NCBI GenBank assembly: GCA_017510065.1
Contig: JAFWOB010000119.1
Location: 1 to 39,842, forward strand
From: Parasporobacterium sp.
Lineage (GTDB): Bacteria; Bacillota; Clostridia; Lachnospirales; Lachnospiraceae
Direction: 5' to 3'
DNA length: 39,842 bases
Shown piece after piece: positions 25,836 through 34,841 of this stretch. The stretch's first letter is position 1. The number at the start of each line of letters is the position of its first letter. Under the pieces are notes generated by a model, which ran no database searches, was not told the origin of the DNA, and saw only the letters and a program-made list of their open reading frames with translations. Both the position numbers and the translations under genes were made by a program.

Positions 25836-28800
25836 AGTTTCTCAATGATCGTATCTGCCTGAGAGATCTCGTGTGTTCCCGCTTCATCGCTGAAGTACTT
25901 ATGGCACACGGTACAGGTCCAGTATTCAATATTGCCTTCTGCTGACGTAGTCGGCTCCACCCTGGCAACCCTCACCAATGTGTGTGCCTTCATCGGGACC
26001 ACCTGCTGCTCTTCGATCACCACGCCGCAATCCGCACAGTGGCTTCCCTGTGTCAGTCCTGTATGCGTGCAGGTAGCTTCCACTGCAGCATCTGTTACAA
26101 TATTGGTATGATCTGCTTCATCAAGGTACCAGTCTCTGCGGAAGCACTCTTCATAATCTGTGCTCCACCCTTCCTGAGTCATATATGGGGTTTCCGCGAT
26201 CAGCGTGAATCCTGTACCTTCTGTCTGAAGTTTCTTAAAGGTAAACGGCGGCGCTCCATAACAGTCATCCGCAGTCAACACTTTACCTGTACTGTCTGTG
26301 ATCTGAAGTTTATCTTCCTCCCAATCAAAATACCAATGGATGTACTCTGCCCAAAGTGCCTCTACCACCTGTTCGCCATGATTATCCAGATAATAATGAT
26401 ACAGCATCGGATCGATCGTGAATGTCTCACCGGGATGTACATCGTATTTTTCCAGTCCCACCGGATCCAGGTTCAGATAGCTTTCGGATTTTTCCAGACG
26501 GAAGTCTGTACGGGTTACTTCGATCGGCTGGTTCTGCTCATCCAGGAGCATTGTTCCGTTTTCATCTGTCAGGTAAGCGATCGCCCGGATACCGCAGTTG
26601 ATATTTCCATCATAATCCATTTTGGCAGTAACATGCAGCACTGCGGAATCATCCGGATCCTGCTGGTAATCAAATACTTCGTTAAATGGAATGGGTTCCT
26701 CCACCGGCCCCCAGGCCCATACAACATTGGTATCTCCCTGATACCGCTCTCCTGTTTCTGCATCGAAGCAAGGGTGGGATACGGAAGCGATCAGATCCAC
26801 TTCGCCTCCCGGAAGAACCAGTCCGATGCCGGTGCTGGGATCGATCCAGGACCACCAGACTTCACCGGCAACCGTTATGTGAACCAAGCCGGGCTCCTGC
26901 ACTTCCTGCCCGTAAATATCCTTATAATAGATGGATACCATTGTATCGGCTCCCAGGGTTACGGCTTCGATCCGCCATCCCCAGGCTCCGTACTGATCGG
27001 TCCAAGTCAGGGTGAAGTCCTCTCCGTTATCGGGATAAAGTGTGACATCTGTAACCATGAACGGAACATCTTCGCCGTACGGATGATCCGGATCGTCCAC
27101 GTAGCAAACCTGTTCCTGCGGAATGTAAAAGGCCATTCCCGGAATCAAGACATCTTCCTCTAGTCCACCTAAATGATAATCATAAACCGGCTCGCGGACC
27201 TCCATCCAGTAAAGATCGCTTTGGCTGACCATCAGATCATTGATCAGAAGTCCGACTCCGATATCAAATCCTCTTCTGTCCTGATCTGCCAGTTCTTTCA
27301 GCACCGTTCCATTGAAGGATGCTGTCTTGCCATTATCACTGATCGTAAAATCTTCACCCGGAACAAGAAGGGACTCTTCCGCAAAATCGCCGTTATCGAA
27401 CATTCCGATATTCCAGATAATCTCGTAATCGGTCCCGGCTTCCAGATCAAGTGCATCCAAAGATGCGGTATCCAATGTCAGTTCATAGTCTGTTTCGCCT
27501 TCATATACGACGGTTCTGTTCTCCCACGGGGCACGAAGTCCGGATACGGAGATATCCATATTGACTTCTCTGAGATCCCATGCCCATCGGATAGCCTGCT
27601 CGTAGTTTCCTTCCTTGTTCTGAATATCTGCTGTCACGATGATCGTTGTATACCAGTTCTGGATTTTCTCTACAGTAAACGGCGCAACGCCACAGCTGCT
27701 TTCTAAGTCATCACAAGTAAGCTGCTTTCCATTCGCATCCGTGATCACTGCCGCATTTTCATCCCAGCTCCAGGACCATCTGATATCTTCAGCAGGAATG
27801 ATATCCTCCTGTGCCTGTCCCTCATCGTCCAGATACTTCCAGCGAAGCTCTGTATCCAGTTCAACGGCCTGTCCGGGAGCCAGATCAAACTGATCAGTAT
27901 CCTGGACCGTATACACCCAGTAGTAATTGTTCCGTACGCCGATCCAATAGGAGCTGCTTTGTACGGTATCCTCACCGGATCTGACTGCATATACAACCAC
28001 CTGTGAGCCGCCGTCTTCTGTATCCGCTTTTGCTGAAACATGGATCACCGACGGATCTTCCGGATCCTGCTGCCAGGTAAAGAACTCTTCCCAGTTATCA
28101 TTCGTAAACTCCCAGACATAAGTGATGTCACTGGTATCGCCTTCGTATTCCCTTCTGTTCTGATAATCATAACTGTGACGGTAAATATGTGCCTCAAGAT
28201 CCAGGGACGCTCCCGGAAGCATCCGATTATCACCGGTACTGGAAGTGATCCACAGATCATAGACATCTGCGCCGATCCATCCATTGATCTGATACGGCTG
28301 CATCGCAGCCTCACCATTCAATGTATAATACACGGATATCAGGAATTCGCCCCCATCGCCCTCTGCCTGTATATGCCAGTTATTTCCATCCGGGGACTGT
28401 TCAATGGATACTGCATCAGAGTCACCTTCGAAGATCTGTACCTGCACATCGGTTATGTGTACCGGCAAATTCTCTCCTTCCGGATACTGTCCGTTTTCTA
28501 CATAGCAGGAACTGTCTGTGCCAAGATCCAAGCCCCAGCCCGGAAGTGCTTCCCAGTGATCCGGGAAGTCGAAATCAGTAATGCACTCCCATACGGACAT
28601 CCACAGATCGCATCTTGCAATTTCCATCTCATTAACGATCAGCCGTGCCGTGATATTAACGCCGTCTGTACCCGGATTTACGTGATCTTTCAACACGGAA
28701 CCATCAAGGATCAGTCCCTTGCCGTCTTCCGTATAGGTAAATCCTTCGCCCGGCTCCAGTACATAGATATAGCTGCCGTTATCACTGTTTTCATCGATCA

Positions 28801-31800
28801 TTCCGATCTGCCAGTCAACCCGGTACATGCTTTCAGGCTCTATGTGGTGCAGCCGGAAATAGTCATCGATCCCACCTGTCTGTGCCCAGAGATAGAATTC
28901 GTTCTCATCCTCATAGATATGGGCTGCACCCTCTCCATTCCAATGCAGATCATCACCAAAATGGAAGTCCACTCCCGGGTTGCTCAGATGCCAGTCTCTT
29001 CGGTTGAATTCCCGGGGATTGCCGTTTTCGTCTTCCATTTCCGCAATGACCGTAAGGTTCTGCTCCCAGTCATTCAGCTTGGTAATGGTAAACGGCGCCT
29101 GCCCGTAAATATAGGAACCATTCCCCTCTTCATCACCATAGGTCAGTTCATTTCCGTATATATCTGTGATCTGTACGGCTTCCGGATCCCATTCCCAGCG
29201 CCAGAAAACATCCTCCAGGATATCCTCCCGGTTGTCACCGTTTTCATCCAGGTGGAACCAGTGAAGCTCCGGATCGTATTCTACGGACAGTCCCGGAAGA
29301 AGATCCGTAAATTCAAGATCCGCCGGAAGGATCGTCATATAATCATTATTGATCCAGATGTTATAATCAAGCTGCTGCACATCATAATAATTCAGATGAT
29401 CATCATGACACTGCAGTCTGACACGGAAACTTGCGCAGGCACCGTTCGGAGCATCTTCCTTTGCCGTTACATGAAGTACTGCAGGATATTCACTGTCTAC
29501 AGTATAGTCTACCAGTTCCTCCGCTCCGTCCAGAGCTTCCCATATAAAGTAGCCTTTATTGGTGAATGCATCTTCCTCGTAATCAAAATAGTGTTCAAAA
29601 GAAGCCGTCAGATCCATGGTGCCTCCCGGCAGGATCTGATCGGTTCCGGTACTGCTGTTGATCCAGAGATTCCATACGTCCTCACCGACAGAAATATAGA
29701 AATCATGAGATAAGGTAATCAACGGATCATCCGGATAAGTATAGGTCGTATAGAAAATGGTCAGTGTTCCGGAACCATAATCATGAGCCTGAAGGTGCCA
29801 TCCGTTTCCGTCATCCCATCCGTTCAGCGTGATGGCATCCTGCATCGTGCCTTCGTCCGGTGTAAAGACAGCATCTACAATATGCACTTCAATATCATTG
29901 ATGCTGTCCGGTCCTCCCGGATGTTCAGCATCTTCCACATGACAGTTGAAGTCTTTGTCAAAATCCATCCACCAGCCAGGAAGTCCTTCCCAGTTATCCA
30001 GCGGATACTGGTAATCATACACACAGTCCCATACAGACATCCACAGATTCGCCCAGGCGATGGGTTCTTCACCGACCATCAGGCAAGCTGTGATGCTGAC
30101 TCCGTCTGTGCCCGGGTTGACATGTTCTTTCAGCACAGCGCCGTCCAGAAGTATTCCCACACCGTCAAGCGCATAGATGAAACCTTCTCCAGGTTCCAGT
30201 TCATCTATATAGATACCGTCATCGCCGACCTGACCGATCTGCCATTCGATCCTGTAATTTGATTCCGGGCTATGGCTTCTGTAATACTCCTGGATCCAGT
30301 CAAGCTTCGGGCAGAGACAGAAGGTTTCATTGGTATAGATATGAGCTGCATCCTGGTCATCCCAATGCAGGTTATCGAAGCAGAATTCCGGATCGACGGA
30401 ATCCAGATGGAACTCGCGGCTGCATACTTCATGATGGTCGTTTTCATCTTCGGCAATGATCCGGATATTCTGATCCCAGTTTTCCAGTTTGGTAATCGTG
30501 AACGGTACTTCACCATAGACATGTGCGCCAATACCCTCATCATCACCATTCAGCAATTCTTCACCGGTCGCATCTGTAATGCGGACCGCATTGGGATCCC
30601 ATTCCCATCTCCAGACAATATCATCCAGTATTTCATCATGACGTACTCCCTGGTCATCCAGATAGTATCTGTGTACTTCCGGCTCGTATTCGAGGAATCC
30701 GCCCGGAAGGACATCGTGGTACTTCAGATCGATCGGATGGATACTGGTATAATCCTCCTGTACCCAGATTTCATATTCCTGATAAGCAACATCATAGAAA
30801 CCCTCTTCGTCCGTTATACGAAGAGACAATGTCATGATTCCCCGGCTTCCGCTCGGAGCATCTGCTTTCGCTGTCACGTGAAGAATGGATGGATCATTCT
30901 CATCTACTTCGCAGTCGAACAGATCATCCCAATTAACCACTTCTCCCCGTATGGCGCGTCCCTGCCAGACATAGATCACCTCATCGGAATCAGGTTCTTT
31001 GTCATAATCCGCCAGATGATCGAAGTCCGCCAGAAGATCCAGAGAATCACCTGGCAGCAGCTGATTTTCGCCTGTATTGCTGTCGATCCAGAGATTCCAG
31101 ACATCATGGCCCACCCATATCCAAAAGCTTTCAGATTCGGTGATGGTCGCCGTATCAGGCGCATAATAGGTCGTATATTCGATAGTCAGCAGACCGGAGC
31201 AATACTGATTGGCATTGATATGCCATTTCCCCCTGCCGTCTTCGTCCTCATAAGACTCCACGGTAACGGCATCCGGTTCACTTTCATCATTCGGTTCAAA
31301 ATAAACATCCACAATGTGTACCCAGACATCCTCTCCGTAAGGATGGGCGTCATTTTCCGTCCAGCAGGTGAACGACCCGTCGAAATCAAGCCACCAGCCC
31401 GGCAGAGCGGACCAGTCACCCAGCGGATAATGATAATCGGCCACAATGCCCCGGATGCTGATCCATATATCATTCCGTTTCAATTCATAGCCATTGTACT
31501 TTACGACCGCTCTGATATTGAAGCCGCCTTCTCCCAGGTACAGGTTTTCAATTAATGCACTGCCGATCAGATTGATCCCCCGGCTGTCATAGTGTTTCAC
31601 ATATCCCTGGCCAACGTGTTCCATATCCAGGCCTTCTGTCAGGACATAGTGATAGTTTCCGTTCTCATCCGTATTTCCGACGGTCCATTCGATCTCCAGG
31701 TTATCCGGATCCACCCACTCATTATCCAATCCGTAAAACTCCGGACGCAGTTCGCAGATACCGTCTTCATAGAGTATGATGGAGCCCCCTTCATCATAGG

Positions 31801-34800
31801 GCACATCATTCGGCCAGAACACTTCCATATTGCTTTGCTGCAGATTCCATTTTCTGCCGCAGTTCGTTCTCCTATAGCCGGCATCCGGATCATCCGGATC
31901 GATCAGTTCTTCCGCCCAGATGATAATCTCCGTCTGCCAGTTTTCAAGCTTTTCGATGGTAAACGGAGCTTCTCCGTAAGGATCTTCATTGGTAAGTTCT
32001 TTTCCGTTGGAATCATAGATCTTTACCGCATTGGGATCCCATTCCCAGCTCCAGCACATTTCAGGATCTTCTTCTGTTCTCATCGTCCCGTAATCATCAA
32101 TCCAGTGATTGAAATACTTCGGGTCAATCTCGAAAGAATCTCCCGGAAGAACATTCTGCTCTTTTTCCGTAAGGTGCGTGGGGCGGACGATGGCAAAGCC
32201 CCCCTGGATATGAAGATCCTTATCACAGGAGACGACCTCTTCGCAGTTGTCCGGGTCTGTCCAGTGATAGACATGAAGTCTCATCATATAAACTTCAATG
32301 TCCAGTCCCATTGAAACATTTGCTCTGGCATTTATATGAAGCCCCGCATCGAACCCGTTATCATCAACAAAATCACTTATTGTAAAGTAATAATTGTGGG
32401 AATCTTCATCCGGAACCGGATTGCCGTCTTCGTTATACCAGAACCATTCCCATTCATAGCTGATATTGGTGGCATCTTCATCAAAGTTTCCTGTATTCGG
32501 ATCATAAAGATGAAGCGCCTCATCATAGTGATTTTCCCATCCCTGAATATTGTACTCATGGCTCAGATAAGCGAAAATATCAAGCTGATCTCCCGGGATC
32601 ATATAGCCGTGGCTGTTGGTGTCATCCAGATTCAGGTTCCAGATCTCTCCGCAGACATTGACCTGCACAAGATAAGGCTCATCCACCGGTTCCCCGTTAT
32701 AATCATTATAGTAGATCTCCAGTGTCGCACTGCCCATACGGTTTGCCAGAATACGCCAGCCGTAATCGTTATCCCATGGCTCCAGTGTGATCACATCAGT
32801 ACTGTCCAGTTCAACTGTCCGGACCTGAGTTCCTCTGAACTCGTCAACCAGATGTTCATCGTCCCAGATATGGCAGTCAAAGTATCCGCTGAAATTACGA
32901 TCCCATCCAGGCAGCAGATCCACCTGCTCTTCGATTGGGAAATAATACTCCTCATGAAGTTCCGCCGGTTCTTCCTCTCCCAGTACCAGCATGTTTTCTC
33001 CGTACATTTCCCTGGTGTTCAGATCGTATTCATAAGAAATCTCTGATCCGTTGGCGGAAAAGACATATTCGGAATCCCAGGTTCCGCTGACCGGATCTTG
33101 CAGGAACAGTTCTGCCGGATTTCCAATGCTTCCATCGTCACAGTTTGTAACATCCACCATGTAGTTTCGTCTGCCCAGACGGACGATGTTCCACATATGG
33201 GCTCCTGCCCCGGTACCGCCGTCCATATCGCCCGTGACGGTAATACAATATCCATCCAGGTTCGGGCAAAGATCACACAGAAGGCGGAATGCCTTGGAAT
33301 ATCCTTCGCATACCACATTCGTGCTGCTGTTGCCGTCAAAGACATTGATCACCTGCCAGGGACTGTACCCCACTGCTCCCGAACCATAGTTTGCAGCATT
33401 ATAATCATAAGTCACCTGATCGCAGATGTAATCTTTGAAATACTCCAGTATCTCTTCATCGGATCCTGATGCCGATCCTGCGATCTGCTGTGCCGTTGCA
33501 GCGGCAGCGGAAGCGGCAGACGTTTTGGAAGTATCGGTCAGGTAGGAATCCCCGCCCTGGTAATACCCATCGACAGCAAGATAGTATGTAATGGACTCCG
33601 CTGTTAAATAGAAACGGGTTTCCTTTCTAACTATGGTTTCACCTGAATAATAGGTTTGCGTAGTCCAGCCGATCCCATATTCACTGGTACTGATGGCTTC
33701 GTCTACGGACTTCGCATACCAGTAAAGATCATAGGGGCAGTCAGAAAGAAGCGCCCGGTTTACAGCACGCAGATCGGCGATGAGCATCTCATAGATCTTA
33801 TCCTGCGCTTCCTGCAGGATTGACTCGTCTTCCTGCCAGTCACCATTACCATCCTGGTAATTCACCGGGCCGCTTAACCCAAGGGCTTCTTCAGAGATCG
33901 TGCCATCCTGATCAACGCCGAACCCGGCATTCCAGCCAAGATCAGCAAATGAGATTTCAAAAGCGGTAGAAGATCTTTGTCCTGCTGCCACTTGTTCGAT
34001 CCCGGTTCTTAGAAATTCATAAACAGTCCTGTCAACTCCTGACAGTTCATCTCCTGCGGACCAGCTGTCATAGAGCATGCTGTCTCCATACAGGGCACGA
34101 TTAAAATATCCCTGCAGAAGGTCATCGGAAGAACCCAGATCCATGCCGCACATGCCGTCAGTTTGGCGTTCCGTAAACAGCGTTCCTTCTTCAGAAAGGA
34201 CTGTTTCTTCCAGGGGAAGGATTTCTTCCTCTACGGACTCTTCTTCAGATTCCTCTTCCGGTTCGGCAATTTCTTCAGGTTCTGCCGGCTCTTCCGGCGT
34301 CATGATTTCTTCCGGCTCGGATGCTTCCTCTTCCGGTTCCGGAACTTCTTCCGGCTCCTTGATCTCTTCCGGCTCAGTCATTTCCTCAGTCGGTTCCATG
34401 ACAGGAAGTTCCTGTGTATCTTCCGGCTCTGCAACTTCCGGTTCTTCCGGCAGTTCTTCAACCACTTCCGGTTCTTCTTCCCCGTCTGGTACAGGTTCCT
34501 GCTCCGCGATTACTTCCGGTTCAGCATCCGTTACCGCAATCTCGTCGCATTCTTCCTCCAAAGCTGTTTCGTCGTCGGCTTCTAAAGCGGCGGCGTCTTC
34601 AGCAATGTAATTTTCCGGCTGTTCCGGCTCGACAGCCGTCTCTTCAACAGGATCTGCTTCCAGCTGCACCTCTTCCACTACAGCATCTTCCGGAATCATT
34701 TCCTCCGGAGACGCATATGTGGCCATCACCTGAAAAGATGGTGTCAGCAGCATAGGAACTGCGATCCCCAGTGTAATCAGCAGCCGAACAAGTTTCTTAC

Positions 34801-34810
34801 GTACCCACAT
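25085..34810 (-). CDS. Giant secreted transglutaminase-like multi-module GW-repeat protein (3241 aa)
   Basis: Signal peptide at 1-31 (VRLLITLGIAVPML... VMA). Residues about 35-210 are an acidic Glu/Pro-rich linker. A transglutaminase/protease-like domain follows, with Cys501 (NVVCEGYSKAF), His538 (GAHMWN) and Asp553 (MVDVTNCD). From about residue 627 to 2905 there are five tandem modules of about 470-500 residues, the last shorter. Each contains three LPG-type strands about 150 residues apart and shared signatures such as VWNLWI-x-SSTG, LHVTAKAD and WRWEWDPNAV; these look like Ig-like beta domains. Next comes one Cys-rich segment (ATCTHTGLTQGSHCADCG) and about twelve GW repeats (about 2990-3241). 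No LPXTG motif is present. It starts 31 bases after the stop of the related 1091-residue gene, with AAAGGAG before the ATG. The role is unknown; it is likely a wall-bound fibre or enzyme. Confidence 0.9.
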   Translation of the reverse strand: MWVRKKLVRLLITLGIAVPMLLTPSFQVMATYASPEEMIPEDAVVEEVQLEADPVEETAVEPEQPENYIAEDAAALEADDETALEEECDEIAVTDAEPEVIAEQEPVPDGEEEPEVVEELPEEPEVAEPEDTQELPVMEPTEEMTEPEEIKEPEEVPEPEEEASEPEEIMTPEEPAEPEEIAEPEEESEEESVEEEILPLEETVLSEEGTLFTERQTDGMCGMDLGSSDDLLQGYFNRALYGDSMLYDSWSAGDELSGVDRTVYEFLRTGIEQVAAGQRSSTAFEISFADLGWNAGFGVDQDGTISEEALGLSGPVNYQDGNGDWQEDESILQEAQDKIYEMLIADLRAVNRALLSDCPYDLYWYAKSVDEAISTSEYGIGWTTQTYYSGETIVRKETRFYLTAESITYYLAVDGYYQGGDSYLTDTSKTSAASAAAATAQQIAGSASGSDEEILEYFKDYICDQVTYDYNAANYGSGAVGYSPWQVINVFDGNSSTNVVCEGYSKAFRLLCDLCPNLDGYCITVTGDMDGGTGAGAHMWNIVRLGRRNYMVDVTNCDDGSIGNPAELFLQDPVSGTWDSEYVFSANGSEISYEYDLNTREMYGENMLVLGEEEPAELHEEYYFPIEEQVDLLPGWDRNFSGYFDCHIWDDEHLVDEFRGTQVRTVELDSTDVITLEPWDNDYGWRILANRMGSATLEIYYNDYNGEPVDEPYLVQVNVCGEIWNLNLDDTNSHGYMIPGDQLDIFAYLSHEYNIQGWENHYDEALHLYDPNTGNFDEDATNISYEWEWFWYNEDGNPVPDEDSHNYYFTISDFVDDNGFDAGLHINARANVSMGLDIEVYMMRLHVYHWTDPDNCEEVVSCDKDLHIQGGFAIVRPTHLTEKEQNVLPGDSFEIDPKYFNHWIDDYGTMRTEEDPEMCWSWEWDPNAVKIYDSNGKELTNEDPYGEAPFTIEKLENWQTEIIIWAEELIDPDDPDAGYRRTNCGRKWNLQQSNMEVFWPNDVPYDEGGSIILYEDGICELRPEFYGLDNEWVDPDNLEIEWTVGNTDENGNYHYVLTEGLDMEHVGQGYVKHYDSRGINLIGSALIENLYLGEGGFNIRAVVKYNGYELKRNDIWISIRGIVADYHYPLGDWSALPGWWLDFDGSFTCWTENDAHPYGEDVWVHIVDVYFEPNDESEPDAVTVESYEDEDGRGKWHINANQYCSGLLTIEYTTYYAPDTATITESESFWIWVGHDVWNLWIDSNTGENQLLPGDSLDLLADFDHLADYDKEPDSDEVIYVWQGRAIRGEVVNWDDLFDCEVDENDPSILHVTAKADAPSGSRGIMTLSLRITDEEGFYDVAYQEYEIWVQEDYTSIHPIDLKYHDVLPGGFLEYEPEVHRYYLDDQGVRHDEILDDIVWRWEWDPNAVRITDATGEELLNGDDEGIGAHVYGEVPFTITKLENWDQNIRIIAEDENDHHEVCSREFHLDSVDPEFCFDNLHWDDQDAAHIYTNETFCLCPKLDWIQEYYRSHSPESNYRIEWQIGQVGDDGIYIDELEPGEGFIYALDGVGILLDGAVLKEHVNPGTDGVSITACLMVGEEPIAWANLWMSVWDCVYDYQYPLDNWEGLPGWWMDFDKDFNCHVEDAEHPGGPDSINDIEVHIVDAVFTPDEGTMQDAITLNGWDDGNGWHLQAHDYGSGTLTIFYTTYTYPDDPLITLSHDFYISVGEDVWNLWINSSTGTDQILPGGTMDLTASFEHYFDYEEDAFTNKGYFIWEALDGAEELVDYTVDSEYPAVLHVTAKEDAPNGACASFRVRLQCHDDHLNYYDVQQLDYNIWINNDYMTILPADLEFTDLLPGLSVEYDPELHWFHLDENGDNREDILEDVFWRWEWDPEAVQITDIYGNELTYGDEEGNGSYIYGQAPFTITKLNDWEQNLTVIAEMEDENGNPREFNRRDWHLSNPGVDFHFGDDLHWNGEGAAHIYEDENEFYLWAQTGGIDDYFRLHHIEPESMYRVDWQIGMIDENSDNGSYIYVLEPGEGFTYTEDGKGLILDGSVLKDHVNPGTDGVNITARLIVNEMEIARCDLWMSVWECITDFDFPDHWEALPGWGLDLGTDSSCYVENGQYPEGENLPVHITDVQVQIFEGDSDAVSIEQSPDGNNWHIQAEGDGGEFLISVYYTLNGEAAMQPYQINGWIGADVYDLWITSSTGDNRMLPGASLDLEAHIYRHSYDYQNRREYEGDTSDITYVWEFTNDNWEEFFTWQQDPEDPSVIHVSAKADTEDGGSQVVVYAVRSGEDTVQSSSYWIGVRNNYYWVYTVQDTDQFDLAPGQAVELDTELRWKYLDDEGQAQEDIIPAEDIRWSWSWDENAAVITDANGKQLTCDDLESSCGVAPFTVEKIQNWYTTIIVTADIQNKEGNYEQAIRWAWDLREVNMDISVSGLRAPWENRTVVYEGETDYELTLDTASLDALDLEAGTDYEIIWNIGMFDNGDFAEESLLVPGEDFTISDNGKTASFNGTVLKELADQDRRGFDIGVGLLINDLMVSQSDLYWMEVREPVYDYHLGGLEEDVLIPGMAFYIPQEQVCYVDDPDHPYGEDVPFMVTDVTLYPDNGEDFTLTWTDQYGAWGWRIEAVTLGADTMVSIYYKDIYGQEVQEPGLVHITVAGEVWWSWIDPSTGIGLVLPGGEVDLIASVSHPCFDAETGERYQGDTNVVWAWGPVEEPIPFNEVFDYQQDPDDSAVLHVTAKMDYDGNINCGIRAIAYLTDENGTMLLDEQNQPIEVTRTDFRLEKSESYLNLDPVGLEKYDVHPGETFTIDPMLYHYYLDNHGEQVVEALWAEYIHWYFDWEEDKLQITDSTGKVLTADDCYGAPPFTFKKLQTEGTGFTLIAETPYMTQEGWSTDYEECFRRDWYLDEADHTNIVTDAAVEATCTHTGLTQGSHCADCGVVIEEQQVVPMKAHTLVRVARVEPTTSAEGNIEYWTCTVCHKYFSDEAGTHEISQADTIIEKLELTGWQKIDGKWYYYSTEGVMQTGWQKISKKWYYFGTDGVMRTGWQKISKKWYYFGTNGVMRTGWQTISSKQYFFNSSGVMQTGWQTIGDKQYYFKQYYFNSSGVMLTGWQTISDKQYYLGTDGAMVTGWKKVSDQWYYFGTDGVMTTGWQKVSGKWYYLGTDGVMKTGWQKISKKWYYLGTDGIMQTGWQKISKKWYYFGTDGIMRTGWQKISAKWYYFNSSGVMLTGTHTIDGKSYTFDSSGVWDGK
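25533..25562 (-). repeat. Perfect 15-bp tandem duplication inside a GW repeat
   Basis: TTGAAATAATACTGC occurs twice in direct succession (25533-25547 and 25548-25562). It inserts five residues, giving KQYYFKQYYF in one otherwise normal repeat. It looks like replication slippage. Confidence 0.9.
26090..32930 (-). repeat. Five tandem super-modules of 360-500 residues in the giant protein
   Basis: Module starts recur near 32930, 31425, 30000, 28560 and 27165, each marked by a strand ending in LPGW or IPGM and followed by a Cys and an acidic PYGED/PGGPD-like turn. Order inside a module: LPGW strand, VWNLWI plus LLPG, LHVTAKAD, DVLPG plus WRWEWDPNAV plus FTITKLENW, then YRIEWQIG and LEPGEGF. The last module lacks the final segment. 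Confidence 0.8.
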
Positions 34811-34841
34811 GATGTTCTTCTCCTTTACTAAATAAACTATG

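Noticed and set aside
28040-29713. Long plus-strand open frame (557 codons) inside the giant surface gene
   Set aside because: It is antisense to a protein with a clear repeat pattern and has no ribosome site or recognisable domain. The frame stays open because of the codon bias of the minus-strand gene.
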